From Cyanobacteria bacterium UBA2566 (GTDB lineage: Bacteria; Cyanobacteriota; Cyanobacteriia; Cyanobacteriales; Desertifilaceae), in NCBI GenBank assembly GCA_002340255.1, contig DDLS01000089.1, positions 1 to 21,400 of the forward strand: a stretch of DNA of 21,400 nucleotides. The letters run 5' to 3'. The translations under genes and the position numbers were made by a program. Below the pieces are notes generated by a model, which saw only the letters and a program-made list of their open reading frames with translations, was not told the DNA's origin and searched no databases. This document shows, piece by piece, positions 7,981-15,794 of this stretch. Positions within the stretch are counted from its first letter, which is position 1. Each line of letters begins with the position of its first letter.

Positions 7981-7994
7981 TCACACTCGTGTGA
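7981..7994. promoter_or_regulatory. Perfect 14-bp palindrome before the signalling cluster
   Basis: TCACACTCGTGTGA is an exact inverted repeat (six-base arms, two-base centre) ending 13 bases upstream of the coiled-coil gene's ATG, next to its Shine-Dalgarno. It could be an operator or an mRNA stem near the ribosome binding site. The half-sites have the opposite arrangement to a CRP/SyCRP1 site (TGTGA-N6-TCACA), so it is not a canonical cAMP-receptor site. Confidence 0.35.
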
Positions 7995-8096
7995 AATAGA
8001 TGTCTTATGAGCGCTTAAAACTCATAACTTGGTGGTTTAACAAATCTCTTTGATTTTACTGGAATTTTTAGCGGATACAAGCTTAGACTAAAAATT

Positions 8097-9242
8097 TTAA
8101 TCTTGCTGAGAGTAAATGTGACCTTCTTGAACCCGAAAGACCTGAGAAGAATGTAACCAATTTTGCTCAAATGCGCTTAAATGGGTGGTAGTAATCAGGG
8201 TTTGGAACCGGTCGGCGATCGCGTCTAAAAGCTGATTTTGGCGCGTTAAGTCCAATTCCGCTAAGACATCATCCAACAATAACAAAGGCGATTCTCCCAC
8301 TACCTCAGAAATTAATTTTAATTCGGCTAACTTCAAGGCTAAAACGAGCGTTCGCTGTTGCCCTTGGGAGCCATACTGACGGGCAGGAGTCCCGTTAATA
8401 TAGAAGTCTACCTCATCTCGATGGGGGCCAACCAAAGTGCTTCCTTGGGTGCTCTCGGCGATCGCCCGATCGGCCAGTTTCTGGAAAAATGCCCCCTCAA
8501 TGGCTTCTACTGGCGATCGAGAATCCCCATCCCAAAATACACTCGGATTATAGGCGATCGATAATTTTTCCGTCGATCCACTAATACTGTCATGCCATGC
8601 CTGGGCAATCGGTGTAAGCCGCTCTAACACCCGAGCGCGTCGGCGAATTAAACGCACGCCCACAGAGACTAACTGGGCATCCCAGAGGGCTAACTCTTGG
8701 GGATTTTCCTGCCCCTCAGCCTCTTGAAAGTGTCGCAGTAGAGCATTGCGTTGACGCAGAATCTGCTGATATTGGCGTAACATCGGATCGTAGACGGGTT
8801 CGAGTTGCGTCAGGAGCGTATCGAGCCACAAGCGTCGGTTTTCGGGAGATCCGCGCACCAAATCTAAATCCAAACTGGAAAACTGCACCACATTGAGCGC
8901 CCCTAAAAAATCCCTCCGTCGTCGCTGGACTTCCTGATTGAGTACCAATGTCCGGTTCCCACTCGCTCGCAAAACCAGTTTCAGGTCAATTTCGCCGGTT
9001 TGTCGCTCCAAAAGAGCGCTCACTTGACCGATAGATGGAGGATGATCCGGAGACTGAAACACCAAATCGCGATCGCCCTTCGCTCGATGCGATCGTAATG
9101 TAGACAACAGTTCCACCGCCTCTAATAAATTTGACTTCCCTTGGGCATTATTCCCCAGCAAAATAATTTTCGGAGCGCTAAACGTCACTGCCTGCTCCAC
9201 ATAATTGCGAAATTGCTTAAGATAGAGGTGCTTCAAATACAT
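8097..9242 (-). CDS. recF: DNA replication and repair protein RecF
   Basis: 381 aa, within the usual RecF size range. RecF is an SMC/ABC-like ATPase that helps load RecA through RecOR at stalled forks and gaps. The Walker A motif is GNNAQGKSN (30-38, Lys36), the N-terminus MYLKHLYLKQFRNY is typical, the ABC signature region reads GSQGQQRTLVLALKLAEL, and Walker B is LLLLDDVLAELD. The gene stands alone on the minus strand, 129 bases upstream of the signalling cluster and divergent from a small membrane-protein gene. It has several internal HIP1 octamers. No dnaA or dnaN neighbour is present, as is usual in cyanobacteria, where these genes are dispersed. Confidence 0.97.
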   Translation of the reverse strand: MYLKHLYLKQFRNYVEQAVTFSAPKIILLGNNAQGKSNLLEAVELLSTLRSHRAKGDRDLVFQSPDHPPSIGQVSALLERQTGEIDLKLVLRASGNRTLVLNQEVQRRRRDFLGALNVVQFSSLDLDLVRGSPENRRLWLDTLLTQLEPVYDPMLRQYQQILRQRNALLRHFQEAEGQENPQELALWDAQLVSVGVRLIRRRARVLERLTPIAQAWHDSISGSTEKLSIAYNPSVFWDGDSRSPVEAIEGAFFQKLADRAIAESTQGSTLVGPHRDEVDFYINGTPARQYGSQGQQRTLVLALKLAELKLISEVVGESPLLLLDDVLAELDLTRQNQLLDAIADRFQTLITTTHLSAFEQNWLHSSQVFRVQEGHIYSQQD

Positions 9243-9305
9243 CAGTTCCCTTGCTTAACCGTCCTTCGCCACCGTTCAAAATACTCTATCGAGAGTATTA
9301 AACTC

Positions 9306-9521
9306 ATGCCCACAGACCTCATTCTACTCATCGCCGCTTTGATCGTTTCCTGGCTTGTCTTTACCTGGCTTGTGAAAATTGTTAAGTTAACCGTTGGCAC
9401 AGCCCTAACTGTTGCCGGAATCATCCTCATCCTGCAACTCCTCTTTGGAGTTAACCCCAACCAACTTTGGCAACAAATCCTTAACTTACCCCAAATTATC
9501 CTCAATTGGATCTCTGGCTAA
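9306..9521 (+). CDS. Small hydrophobic membrane protein
   Basis: 71 aa, with two probable transmembrane helices at about 4-22 (LILLIAALIVSWLVFTWLV) and 28-45 (TVGTALTVAGIILILQLL), followed by a short polar tail (NPNQLWQQIL). I chose the ATG at 9306 because the in-frame upstream extension runs into recF on the other strand and looks non-coding. It is divergent from recF, with 63 bases between the two starts, so the promoters must share that gap. Its function is not recognisable. Composition and helices support a real inner-membrane or thylakoid protein. Confidence 0.7.
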   Translation: MPTDLILLIAALIVSWLVFTWLVKIVKLTVGTALTVAGIILILQLLFGVNPNQLWQQILNLPQIILNWISG

Positions 9522-9645
9522 CTTCCGTATCTGCCATCAATCTCCCCTCATCCAGTTTCTTAACCGCACCGTAGCGCTGACTCAACCACCACTGAAATTC
9601 ATGAGTTCTGCGATTATCGATTCCAACTCTCTTTAAAATTGGCAT
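9502..9645 (-). CDS. Possible 47-aa small protein
   Basis: A minus-strand ORF starting at the ATG at 9645, with GAGGG just upstream, encodes a hydrophilic peptide beginning MPILKRVGID and containing FQWWLSQRYGAVKKLDEG. The composition looks protein-like for so short a frame. It overlaps the 3' end of the small membrane-protein gene by 20 bases. I do not recognise it; it could be a genuine small gene, a remnant or chance. Confidence 0.25.
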   Translation of the reverse strand: MPILKRVGIDNRRTHEFQWWLSQRYGAVKKLDEGRLMADTEVSQRSN

Positions 9646-9741
9646 TAACCCTCACACTGCTTTGATCCCATCTATGGCATTCTAAGAAAAATAATCCCTT
9701 TCCCATTGGTTCCTAACCTCAATCGTACTGAGGAAACTTCC

Positions 9742-9927
9742 ATGAATACTAAAAAACACTCCTCCAACATTCACCCGATTTGGAATTGGGTTAACTGGTT
9801 AAGCTTTCCTATCCTTTTATTTATAGGGATTCATCTTTTACAAGTCCAAGATCGGACTCCTCAATCTACCTTTTCTGTTCCTCCCCAATCCCTAGAACTG
9901 GAAACCTCTTGGTCAAGTCACTCCTGA
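9742..9927 (+). CDS. Small single-pass membrane protein
   Basis: 61 aa. The ATG at 9742 is supported by GAGGAA seven bases upstream; an in-frame TTG 36 bases earlier is less likely. A polar N-terminus (NTKKHSSNIHP) is followed by one hydrophobic helix at about 19-35 (WLSFPILLFIGIHLLQV) and a Ser/Thr/Pro-rich tail. The function is unknown. It lies 48 bases upstream of the lyase-family gene and could share a transcript with it. Confidence 0.55.
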   Translation: MNTKKHSSNIHPIWNWVNWLSFPILLFIGIHLLQVQDRTPQSTFSVPPQSLELETSWSSHS

Positions 9928-9975
9928 GCGCTGCCAATGGTAGGCTAGACCTATTGAAAGCTTATCTAAAGTCTT

Positions 9976-10863
9976 ATGTCAGGGCACCAGTTACGATACC
10001 TTCTGAACCAACCGGGAACCCTTATTTTACCTGGAGTCTATGACTGCCTGGGAGCGAAGTTAGCTGCCCAAGTGGGGTTTGAAGCTGTGTTTACCAGTGG
10101 GTTTGGGATTTCTGCTTCTACCCTGGGGTTACCGGATTATGGGTTACTCACCGCGACAGAAACCCTCCAGAGTGTGGGCAAAATGGCTGAATCGATTTCT
10201 ATTCCTTTGGTGGCGGATCTCGATACGGGTTATGGTAATCCCCTCAATGTGATGCGCACGGTGACTGAGGCACTTCGGTGGGGCGTATCTGGCATTATTC
10301 TTGAAGATCAAGTTTGGCCGAAAAAGTGCGGTCATTTTCAGGGAAAACAAGTCATTTCGGCGGCTGAACAGGTGGAGAAAATTAAGGCGGCTGTCCATGC
10401 AAGGGGCGAGAGTGGTTTGGTGATTGTGGGGCGTACGGATGCGAGAGCGCCGTTAGGGTTAGAGGAGGCGATCGATCGGGGGCGGTTATATGCCGAAGCA
10501 GGAGCAGATATTATCTTTATTGAAGCTCCCCAGTCTGTGGAAGAGTTGGTGAAGATTTCTAATTCGTTTGCTCGAACGGGTGTCCATTTGTTTGCCAATT
10601 TGATTGAGGGAGGTAAAACTCCTTGTTTAAGGCGCTCTGAGTTGCAGGAGTTGGGCTTTAAGGTTGGGGTGTATGCGCTGTCGGGTTTGTTTGCGGCAAC
10701 TCAGGCGATGCGGGAGTGCTTCGAGCGCTTAAGAGCAGAGGGAACTACGGGAAGAACAGAAGACGATCTCTCGTTCCCCGAATTTGAGCAAATTATTGGG
10801 GTGGATCGATATCGCCAGTTGGAAGAGCGGTTTAAAATCCCTGGAGAATCTATTAAAAATTAA
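9976..10863 (+). CDS. Isocitrate lyase/PEP mutase superfamily enzyme
   Basis: 295 aa, a soluble TIM-barrel enzyme of the PEP mutase/isocitrate lyase superfamily, whose members cleave or form C-C or P-C bonds next to a carboxylate. Visible markers: Mg-binding ADLDTGYGN (Asp81, Asp83), EDQ (110-112), and the active-site loop PKKCGH (115-120) with Cys118, the catalytic cysteine in isocitrate and methylisocitrate lyases. RTDAR at about 152 is another family motif. The KKCGH loop favours a lyase over a true phosphonate mutase. Size is that of methylisocitrate lyase, but no prpC/prpD or phosphonate genes are nearby, so the substrate is unassigned. It may be annotated elsewhere as carboxyvinyl-carboxyphosphonate phosphorylmutase, which I would not trust here. 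Confidence 0.88.
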   Translation: MSGHQLRYLLNQPGTLILPGVYDCLGAKLAAQVGFEAVFTSGFGISASTLGLPDYGLLTATETLQSVGKMAESISIPLVADLDTGYGNPLNVMRTVTEALRWGVSGIILEDQVWPKKCGHFQGKQVISAAEQVEKIKAAVHARGESGLVIVGRTDARAPLGLEEAIDRGRLYAEAGADIIFIEAPQSVEELVKISNSFARTGVHLFANLIEGGKTPCLRRSELQELGFKVGVYALSGLFAATQAMRECFERLRAEGTTGRTEDDLSFPEFEQIIGVDRYRQLEERFKIPGESIKN

Positions 10864-10882
10864 AGAATCCACTCCCGACTCC

Positions 10883-11182
10883 CTATTCCCTTAGGATTTC
10901 CCATAACCCGATGGTGCCAACAAAAAAGGTGTAGATGGCGGTTTTGAGGGGGTTTTGTTGGTGAGAGCGGGCTAAGTAGGCAGCAGCGATCGCTTCTAGA
11001 CTATGAATGATAAGAGCAACTCGCGCTAAAATAATGAACCCGAAAATGAGGCTGGGAAGGGATGCATTGATGAAGGGGTGGATGAGATTATAGGATTCTA
11101 GGGCGATCGCCCCACTCATGAGCAAGGTTGCTCCAATTTTAATAACTTGGATGGCAGTCGAGGACAGGGTCACAGGCATCAT
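10883..11182 (-). CDS. Small multi-pass membrane protein of unknown function
   Basis: 99 aa with about three hydrophobic segments (roughly 8-30, 40-60 and 78-96), including SLIFGFIILARVALIIHSLEAIAAAYLAR. It starts with two adjacent ATG codons, so the start is uncertain by one residue. It converges on the lyase-family gene (19 bases between stops) and is divergent from comF (33 bases between starts). I do not recognise the family. The even hydrophobic pattern and the charged loops make a real protein likely. Confidence 0.65.
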   Translation of the reverse strand: MMPVTLSSTAIQVIKIGATLLMSGAIALESYNLIHPFINASLPSLIFGFIILARVALIIHSLEAIAAAYLARSHQQNPLKTAIYTFFVGTIGLWEILRE

Positions 11183-11215
11183 GTAGATTAGTTAAGTGAT
11201 TCATTATTCATTATT

Positions 11216-11917
11216 ATGGGATTTTGGACTCAAGTCACGGATGGTATTCTGAATCTGTTTTTGCGCTCGAATTGCCCCCTGTGCGATCGCCCAACGGATG
11301 GGGAGGTATTGTGTTCAACTTGTTCGAGAGCCTTGCGTCAATTGCAATTTTGTCCATCCCGTCGCCGACTCTATACTTGCGCGTCAAAATCTATGCCCGT
11401 TTGGGTTTGGGGAAAATATCAAGGACAGCTCAAACGGGCGATCGCTAGCCTAAAATATGATAACCATCCCGAAATTGCCCGCCCCCTGGGACAATGGTTA
11501 GGAGAAGCTTGGATCGCTACACATACGGCCAAACCCGTTTCACCTCTAGTGATTCCCATTCCCCTCCATCCGGAAAAACTCAAACAACGGGGATTTAACC
11601 AAGCTGAACGCCTAGCCGCCAGTTTTTGTCAAGTGACCGGTTTCCCCTTATCTGCAAATGGTCTGATTCGCTCCCGTGAAACCGAAGCCCAATTTGGTAA
11701 AAGAGCTGACCAACGTCGTGCTAATCTCAAAAATGCCTTTACCGTGAACACGGCTCGGATTTCCCGTTATCCTCGCTCCCCTGTGCTATTGTTGGACGAT
11801 ATCTATACCACAGGGGCAACGGTGCAATCTGCAACCCAAGCCTTGCGTTATCAGGGAATATCTGTTTATGGTGTCGTCGCGATCGCGACGACTTCCACCA
11901 CCCAACCTCCCAATTAA
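11216..11917 (+). CDS. comF: ComF family phosphoribosyltransferase-like protein
   Basis: 233 aa. An N-terminal zinc-finger-like set CPLC...CSTC (Cys20, 23, 33, 36) is followed by a type I phosphoribosyltransferase domain with the PRPP-binding motif VLLLDDIYTTGAT (190-202) and the family motif KQRGFNQAERLA (123-134). ComF/GntX family proteins are linked to natural transformation in several bacteria and are conserved in cyanobacteria, where their enzymatic substrate is unsettled. The gene stands between the divergent small membrane-protein gene and the response regulator, 49 bases ahead of the latter. Two HIP1 octamers lie within it. Confidence 0.9.
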   Translation: MGFWTQVTDGILNLFLRSNCPLCDRPTDGEVLCSTCSRALRQLQFCPSRRRLYTCASKSMPVWVWGKYQGQLKRAIASLKYDNHPEIARPLGQWLGEAWIATHTAKPVSPLVIPIPLHPEKLKQRGFNQAERLAASFCQVTGFPLSANGLIRSRETEAQFGKRADQRRANLKNAFTVNTARISRYPRSPVLLLDDIYTTGATVQSATQALRYQGISVYGVVAIATTSTTQPPN

Positions 11918-11966
11918 TCTTTCCTCAGTTTATTCATGAGCGCCAATTATATAGCGCGATTACTTT

Positions 11967-12623
11967 ATGTTTCCTTCCCCAGAACACCCGACTCCCTTAA
12001 GGGTTCTCATTGTTGAAGATGACCCCATGATGCAACTGGGCTTAGAACAAACCCTAACCGAATTCCCCCACTTGGAAATTATCGGCCAAGCAGAAGATGG
12101 TTACCTTGGCGTTCAAGCAGCCAAACAACTCAAACCCGATTTAATCGTCATGGATATTGGTCTGCCTCGCTTGGATGGGATTGCTGCTACCCAACAGATT
12201 AAAGCCGAACTCCCCCATACACGGGTCGTCATGCTCACCTCCCATACCACAGAAAATGAAATTATTGCCGCCCTCTCTAGTGGGGCAGATGCCTATTGTA
12301 TTAAAGGGGCTAATGTAGACCGACTCTTGGCCGCGATTTCCGCTGCTCAGGAAGGAGCCACCTATCTCGATCCCCAAATTGCCCGTCAAGTGATTAGTCA
12401 TCTTAAACCTCCAACTCCCCAAGGCAATATTGCCAATTTATCAGAGCGCGAATCAGAAGTGCTGAAGTTAATGGTGGAAGGATATAGTAATCCTCAGATT
12501 GCTGAGCAACTCTACCTCAGTCCGAATACGGTCAAAACCCATGTACGGGGAATTATGAATAAGTTAGCGGTCGATGACCGGGTACAAGTGGCGGTCAAAG
12601 CTTTGCGAGAAGGGCTGGTGTAG
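11967..12623 (+). CDS. NarL/FixJ-type response regulator
   Basis: 218 aa. The receiver domain (about 11-128) carries acidic Asp18 and Asp19, phospho-acceptor Asp63 in VMDIGLPRLDG, Thr91 and Lys113. A LuxR-type helix-turn-helix domain (about 154-215) contains LSERESEVLKLMVEGYSN and LSPNTVKTHVRGIMNKL, so it is a DNA-binding transcriptional regulator activated by phosphorylation. No HisKA_3-type kinase, the usual partner class, is adjacent; the kinase at 13326 is of the HisKA class, so the cognate kinase is probably elsewhere. It is close behind comF but may have its own promoter in the 49-base gap. Confidence 0.93.
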   Translation: MFPSPEHPTPLRVLIVEDDPMMQLGLEQTLTEFPHLEIIGQAEDGYLGVQAAKQLKPDLIVMDIGLPRLDGIAATQQIKAELPHTRVVMLTSHTTENEIIAALSSGADAYCIKGANVDRLLAAISAAQEGATYLDPQIARQVISHLKPPTPQGNIANLSERESEVLKLMVEGYSNPQIAEQLYLSPNTVKTHVRGIMNKLAVDDRVQVAVKALREGLV

Positions 12624-12668
12624 CGATGCCAGTCTCTATCACTTGGTTTATTTCAATCTGAGTTAAGT

Positions 12669-12860
12669 CTAAGCTTCTCGGTTTTTTTCCGTTAATCCTA
12701 AGCCAGCTACTTCCATCAGCAGGGCTGTACCGGGTAATCCAGGAGGGACACTTTTTAGAGAGAGCAATCCAGACGCAACGCAGACACCGCCAATTAAAAA
12801 TAGGGCAGCACCACCAGTAACTAATCCTTGGGCAACTTTGGTTTGGAGTTCGGGTTTCAT
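12669..12860 (-). CDS. Small hydrophobic protein of unknown function
   Basis: 63 aa from the ATG at 12860 (MKPELQTKVAQGLV). A longer in-frame ORF reaches 12965, but its extra residues look non-coding, and no start has a clear Shine-Dalgarno. One or two hydrophobic Gly/Ala/Leu-rich segments (GLVTGGAALFLIGGVCVASG and a second at about 37-55) suggest a membrane protein. It converges on the response regulator gene, 45 bases between stops. The family is not recognised. Confidence 0.5.
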   Translation of the reverse strand: MKPELQTKVAQGLVTGGAALFLIGGVCVASGLLSLKSVPPGLPGTALLMEVAGLGLTEKNREA

Positions 12861-13325
12861 AAGGGTTTTAAGTTTTTTGTCGATTCTATTGGATTGTGAT
12901 GAATCTAATGTTAAGTAATGATAAGCCTTTTTCAGCATGTTGTCATCTGATGGGCAACTTAACATTGATGAACATCAATAGAACGCATAAGCTAGGTAGA
13001 GGGACAGAGAAGGGAGTACAAAGGCGGAAATGGGCGGAGGTTAAGCCGTGGGCCAAACGGTTTGCTGAGGGTACTTGAGGGCAACTGGGCTATCTCCTAA
13101 CCTATATAGGGTTTACTCTCGGTAATTCTACCACTCCGGTGTAAATGGCCCTAACAAATATTAAATTTCATTATAGATTTGATTAGAAATTCTCAAGTTT
13201 ATCGGATTTTAACCCCGATCAAACGGATTACTCACTTTAAGTTTGGATACCCTGAGAAGGAATCGTTCTTAGACCTTGTGCTAAAACCGATCTTGATTCT
13301 AAACGACTTGCACTGAGCCACAGCC
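12861..13325. other. 465-base gap without a convincing gene
   Basis: The left part (about 12970-13080) is purine- and G-rich with a weak stem (AAGCCG pairing with CGGTTT). The right part (about 13140-13300) is AT-rich and probably holds the promoter of the downstream histidine kinase gene. I found no good coding frame, tRNA or recognised RNA. A short plus-strand frame at 12896-13078 has implausible composition. Confidence 0.5.
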
Positions 13326-14735
13326 ATGAGCATTCAGCCTCCTAATTCCTATCGATCTTCCTTACCTTCGACAACAGACTCTCCCAAGCTTGACTCTATG
13401 GTTGAGCAGCGAACCAGTCAGCTTGAGCAAGCACTAGAGTTTGAGGCTATGCTCAAGCGGATTACAGATAAAGTCCGAGATAGTTTAGATGAAACCCAAA
13501 TTTGGCAAACTGCGGTCCGCGAATTGACGTTAGTGCTGGGAATTAAGGGATGTAATGCTTCTCTGTATGACTTAGATAAGGGAACGTCTACCATTTGCTC
13601 GGAATATGCGGCGACTATTCCGGCAATTCATGGCCGGGTGGCAAAATTAGCTAAGTTTCCTGAATTGTATCAACAACTGCTTCGTGGGCAGTATTTTCAA
13701 TTTTGCTCCTTGCTGCCCAATCCGGAACGGGGGCGATCGGCGATGTTGGCTTGTCCTATTTTTGACAATCAAGGAGTGCTGGGGGATTTGTGGTTAGTCC
13801 ACCATGCGGAGTATCAGTTTAGTGAGCTAGAACTTCGATTGGTGCAGCAAGTGGCAAATCAATGTGCGATCGCCATCCGTCAAGCCCGTTTGTTTCAATC
13901 CTCACAAGCTCAAGTGAAGGAATTGGAAAAACTCAATCATCTCAAGGATGATTTTCTCAGTACTGTGTCCCATGAACTGCGCACTCCGGTTTCAAATATG
14001 AAAATGGCGATTCGGATGCTCCATATCTCCTTAGAGCGATATATGACTTCTGAAATTAACCCTCCACCGGAAACTCCCCATCCCCAACGGGAAGGGTTAG
14101 AGAAAAAATTGACCCATTACTTACAAATTTTGGGGGCTGAATGTGAGCGGGAAATTAATCTAATTAATGATTTACTCGATCTCCAGCGATTGGAAAATCA
14201 GGAAGCTCCCAGTGAACTGGATCGGATTAATTTGGCTGAATTTATGGAAAAAGTTCTCCCCTCTTTCCGCGATCGTTCCCACCATCGTCAACAACACCTT
14301 TTGATTAAAATTGCGGATGATATTCCCGATTTTCTCTCGGAAACCTTTAGTTTAGAGCGAGTCATTGCTGAGTTATTGAATAATGCCTGTAAATATACGC
14401 CTCCAGAAGAATCAATTCAATTTAAGGCTTGGTTAGAGGAACCCCTAGAGTTTTTACCTCCCAATCATGATGCCATTATGACTCGTCCTAAACTATGGAT
14501 TGAGGTCAAAAATACAGGTGTAGAAATTGCCCAATCCGAATTAGATCGGATTTTTGATAAGTTTTATCGGATTCCGAGTGCCGATCCTTGGAAACAAGGG
14601 GGAACGGGTTTAGGGCTGGCTTTAGTGAAAAAATTGACTGAGCGTTTAGGCGGAAAAATTGAGGTCAATAGTGGTAGCGATATCCCATTTGTTGCGTTTA
14701 CTATTGTGTTACCAATACAGATATTTAAAGGTTGA
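13326..14735 (+). CDS. GAF-domain sensor histidine kinase
   Basis: 469 aa, soluble. Layout: short coiled region (about 22-45), GAF-like domain (about 50-190), HisKA dimerisation domain with His216 in STVSHELRTPVSNM, and HATPase domain with N-box ELLNNACKYTPP (Asn353) and G2 box GGTGLGLALVKK (425-436). The G1 box reads NTGVE (396-400) in place of DxGxG; a similar NSGVE form is familiar from cyanobacterial kinases, so the enzyme is not necessarily dead. The phospho-donor His and F-box-like IFDKFYRIP are intact. No receiver-only partner is adjacent. The input signal is unknown; the GAF domain lacks an obvious conserved bilin-Cys context. Confidence 0.9.
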   Translation: MSIQPPNSYRSSLPSTTDSPKLDSMVEQRTSQLEQALEFEAMLKRITDKVRDSLDETQIWQTAVRELTLVLGIKGCNASLYDLDKGTSTICSEYAATIPAIHGRVAKLAKFPELYQQLLRGQYFQFCSLLPNPERGRSAMLACPIFDNQGVLGDLWLVHHAEYQFSELELRLVQQVANQCAIAIRQARLFQSSQAQVKELEKLNHLKDDFLSTVSHELRTPVSNMKMAIRMLHISLERYMTSEINPPPETPHPQREGLEKKLTHYLQILGAECEREINLINDLLDLQRLENQEAPSELDRINLAEFMEKVLPSFRDRSHHRQQHLLIKIADDIPDFLSETFSLERVIAELLNNACKYTPPEESIQFKAWLEEPLEFLPPNHDAIMTRPKLWIEVKNTGVEIAQSELDRIFDKFYRIPSADPWKQGGTGLGLALVKKLTERLGGKIEVNSGSDIPFVAFTIVLPIQIFKG

Positions 14736-14795
14736 TCAAACGGGTAGGAACAGGGGAATAAAGTAATCTTAACCATCTCGTTATTCCCTTCTTCT

Positions 14796-15254
14796 CTATT
14801 CCCTAGCGCTTCGCACTACCCTCCTTCTACGTTGAGCAAACCAGGATTGTAACTGCTGACGACAGGGAGATTCGAGTACACCCGATAAGACTTGAAGACG
14901 ATGGTTAGATGCGGGACTATCGGGAAGATTTAATACGGTGCGAATCGCCCCGGTTTTGGGGTCATCAACCCCATAGACCAACTGCTGTAAACGAGCATGA
15001 ATAATGGCCCCAGCGCACATGGGGCAAGGCTCGAGGGTAACATAGAGGGTACAGCCTTCTAAATAAGAAGAGTTGAGGAGATCGCCAGCAGCACGGATGG
15101 CACAGATCTCGGCATGGGCAGTCGGATCGCGATCGCGCTCTTTATAGTTAACTCCTTCTGCAATTAAATGTCCTTGGCGATCGACAATGACTGCTCCCAC
15201 AGGCACTTCCCCTGCTTCACCTGCGGTTTGTGCCAGCTCCAGAGCGCGAGTCAT
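14796..15254 (-). CDS. tadA: tRNA adenosine(34) deaminase
   Basis: 152 aa from the ATG at 15254. The enzyme converts A34 to inosine in tRNA-Arg(ACG), which is essential in most bacteria. Zinc-site motifs are present: TAHAEICAIR (His47, Glu49) and LEPCPMCAGAII (Cys77, Cys80). AKTG-like PKTGAIRTVLNL and NHRLQVLSGVL match the E. coli TadA C-terminal half. An in-frame TTG at 15314 would add 20 residues, 13 of them Pro-rich from a G-rich repeat. However, residues just before the ATG (YQYHHHWM) resemble the EYWM of E. coli TadA, so the true start may lie slightly upstream at a non-ATG codon. It follows the glutaredoxin gene on the same strand. Confidence 0.93.
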   Translation of the reverse strand: MTRALELAQTAGEAGEVPVGAVIVDRQGHLIAEGVNYKERDRDPTAHAEICAIRAAGDLLNSSYLEGCTLYVTLEPCPMCAGAIIHARLQQLVYGVDDPKTGAIRTVLNLPDSPASNHRLQVLSGVLESPCRQQLQSWFAQRRRRVVRSARE

Positions 15255-15274
15255 CCAATGGTGATGATACTGGT

Positions 15275-15368
15275 ACAGGGGATGGGGGAATGGGGGGATG
15301 GGGGGATCTTTCAAGGGAATGATTTTAAGATTCGAGTCAGGAAGACACGGAGAAACGGGGACACGGAG
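15275..15368. repeat. G-rich and purine-rich low-complexity repeats
   Basis: Two low-complexity blocks lie near the tadA start. At about 15278-15306 there are repeats of GGGGGATG/GGGGAATG. At about 15342-15368 there is a degenerate repeat of GACACGGAGA and AAACGGGGACACGGAGA. Such short tandem repeats are familiar in intergenic DNA of filamentous cyanobacteria. The first block overlaps the possible N-terminal extension of tadA. Confidence 0.6.
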
Positions 15369-15401
15369 ATAGAAAAAGTTTAGGTTGAAACAGTGATAAG
15401 T

Positions 15402-15707
15402 TTATTGGGTCAGTAAAGGATTGAGTTCTCCTTGTTCGTCTAAAGCATACAGCTCATCACAGCCTCCAATGTGGCGATTGTTAATGAAGATTTGTGGAAC
15501 GGAGCGCCGTCCTTGTGCCCGTTCTGCCATCTGGCTGCGAGCCACTTGATCTCCATCGATCTTATATTCTGTATAGGAAACGCCTTTCCACCACAATAAT
15601 AATTTGGCTCGGATACAGAATGGGCAAGTTTGCCAAGTGTAAATTTCAACGTTCGCTTTAATCGGCTCTGAAGGATGACCTAACCAGGGTTTGAGAAAAT
15701 CGCGCAT
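15402..15707 (-). CDS. grxC: Glutaredoxin 3 (GrxC type)
   Basis: 101 aa thiol-disulfide oxidoreductase using glutathione. The dithiol active site is TCPFC (Cys28, Cys31), followed by the cis-Pro region SVPQIFIN and the GSH-binding GGCDELYAL, which closely track E. coli Grx3 (82 aa). About 17 extra N-terminal residues precede the ANVEIYT core; the first ATG at 15707 is the only plausible ATG. It lies between the lipoprotein gene and tadA on the same strand. The 87-base gap on its 5' side contains an imperfect hairpin. Confidence 0.95.
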   Translation of the reverse strand: MRDFLKPWLGHPSEPIKANVEIYTWQTCPFCIRAKLLLWWKGVSYTEYKIDGDQVARSQMAERAQGRRSVPQIFINNRHIGGCDELYALDEQGELNPLLTQ

Positions 15708-15754
15708 GATAATATCAAATAATCCTTAAAAGTTTGTATCCATTAAGTCTTGAG

Positions 15755-15781
15755 AGACAAGAGGCTGGGGGCCCCTTGTCT
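15755..15781 (-). terminator. Imperfect hairpin after the lipoprotein gene
   Basis: AGACAAG (15755-15761) pairs with CTTGTCT (15775-15781). An inner GGC/GCC pair is separated by an A-C mismatch, and the loop is G-rich. It starts 13 bases past the lipoprotein stop codon. No T-tract follows on the minus strand, so it is a weak terminator candidate or simply an mRNA 3' stem. Confidence 0.3.
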
Positions 15782-15794
15782 TCAACAATTCAGT

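Noticed and set aside
7981..7996. CRP/SyCRP1-like cAMP-receptor site before the cluster that encodes an adenylate cyclase
   Set aside because: The TCACA and TGTGA half-sites are in the reverse order of the consensus TGTGA-N6-TCACA, and no proper second half-site follows TGTGA at 7990.
12861..12965. N-terminal extension of the small hydrophobic protein
   Set aside because: The added residues are polar and irregular, with no ribosome binding site; the ATG at 12860 gives a compact protein.
12970..13080. Structured non-coding RNA in the G-rich intergenic stretch
   Set aside because: Only one weak 6-bp stem was found and no match to motifs I know for SRP RNA, 6S RNA, tmRNA, RNase P RNA or Yfr RNAs.
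11967..14735. Response regulator and histidine kinase as a cognate two-component pair
   Set aside because: They are 700 bases apart with an opposite-strand gene between, and a NarL-type regulator is normally paired with a HisKA_3 kinase, whereas this one is a HisKA-type kinase.
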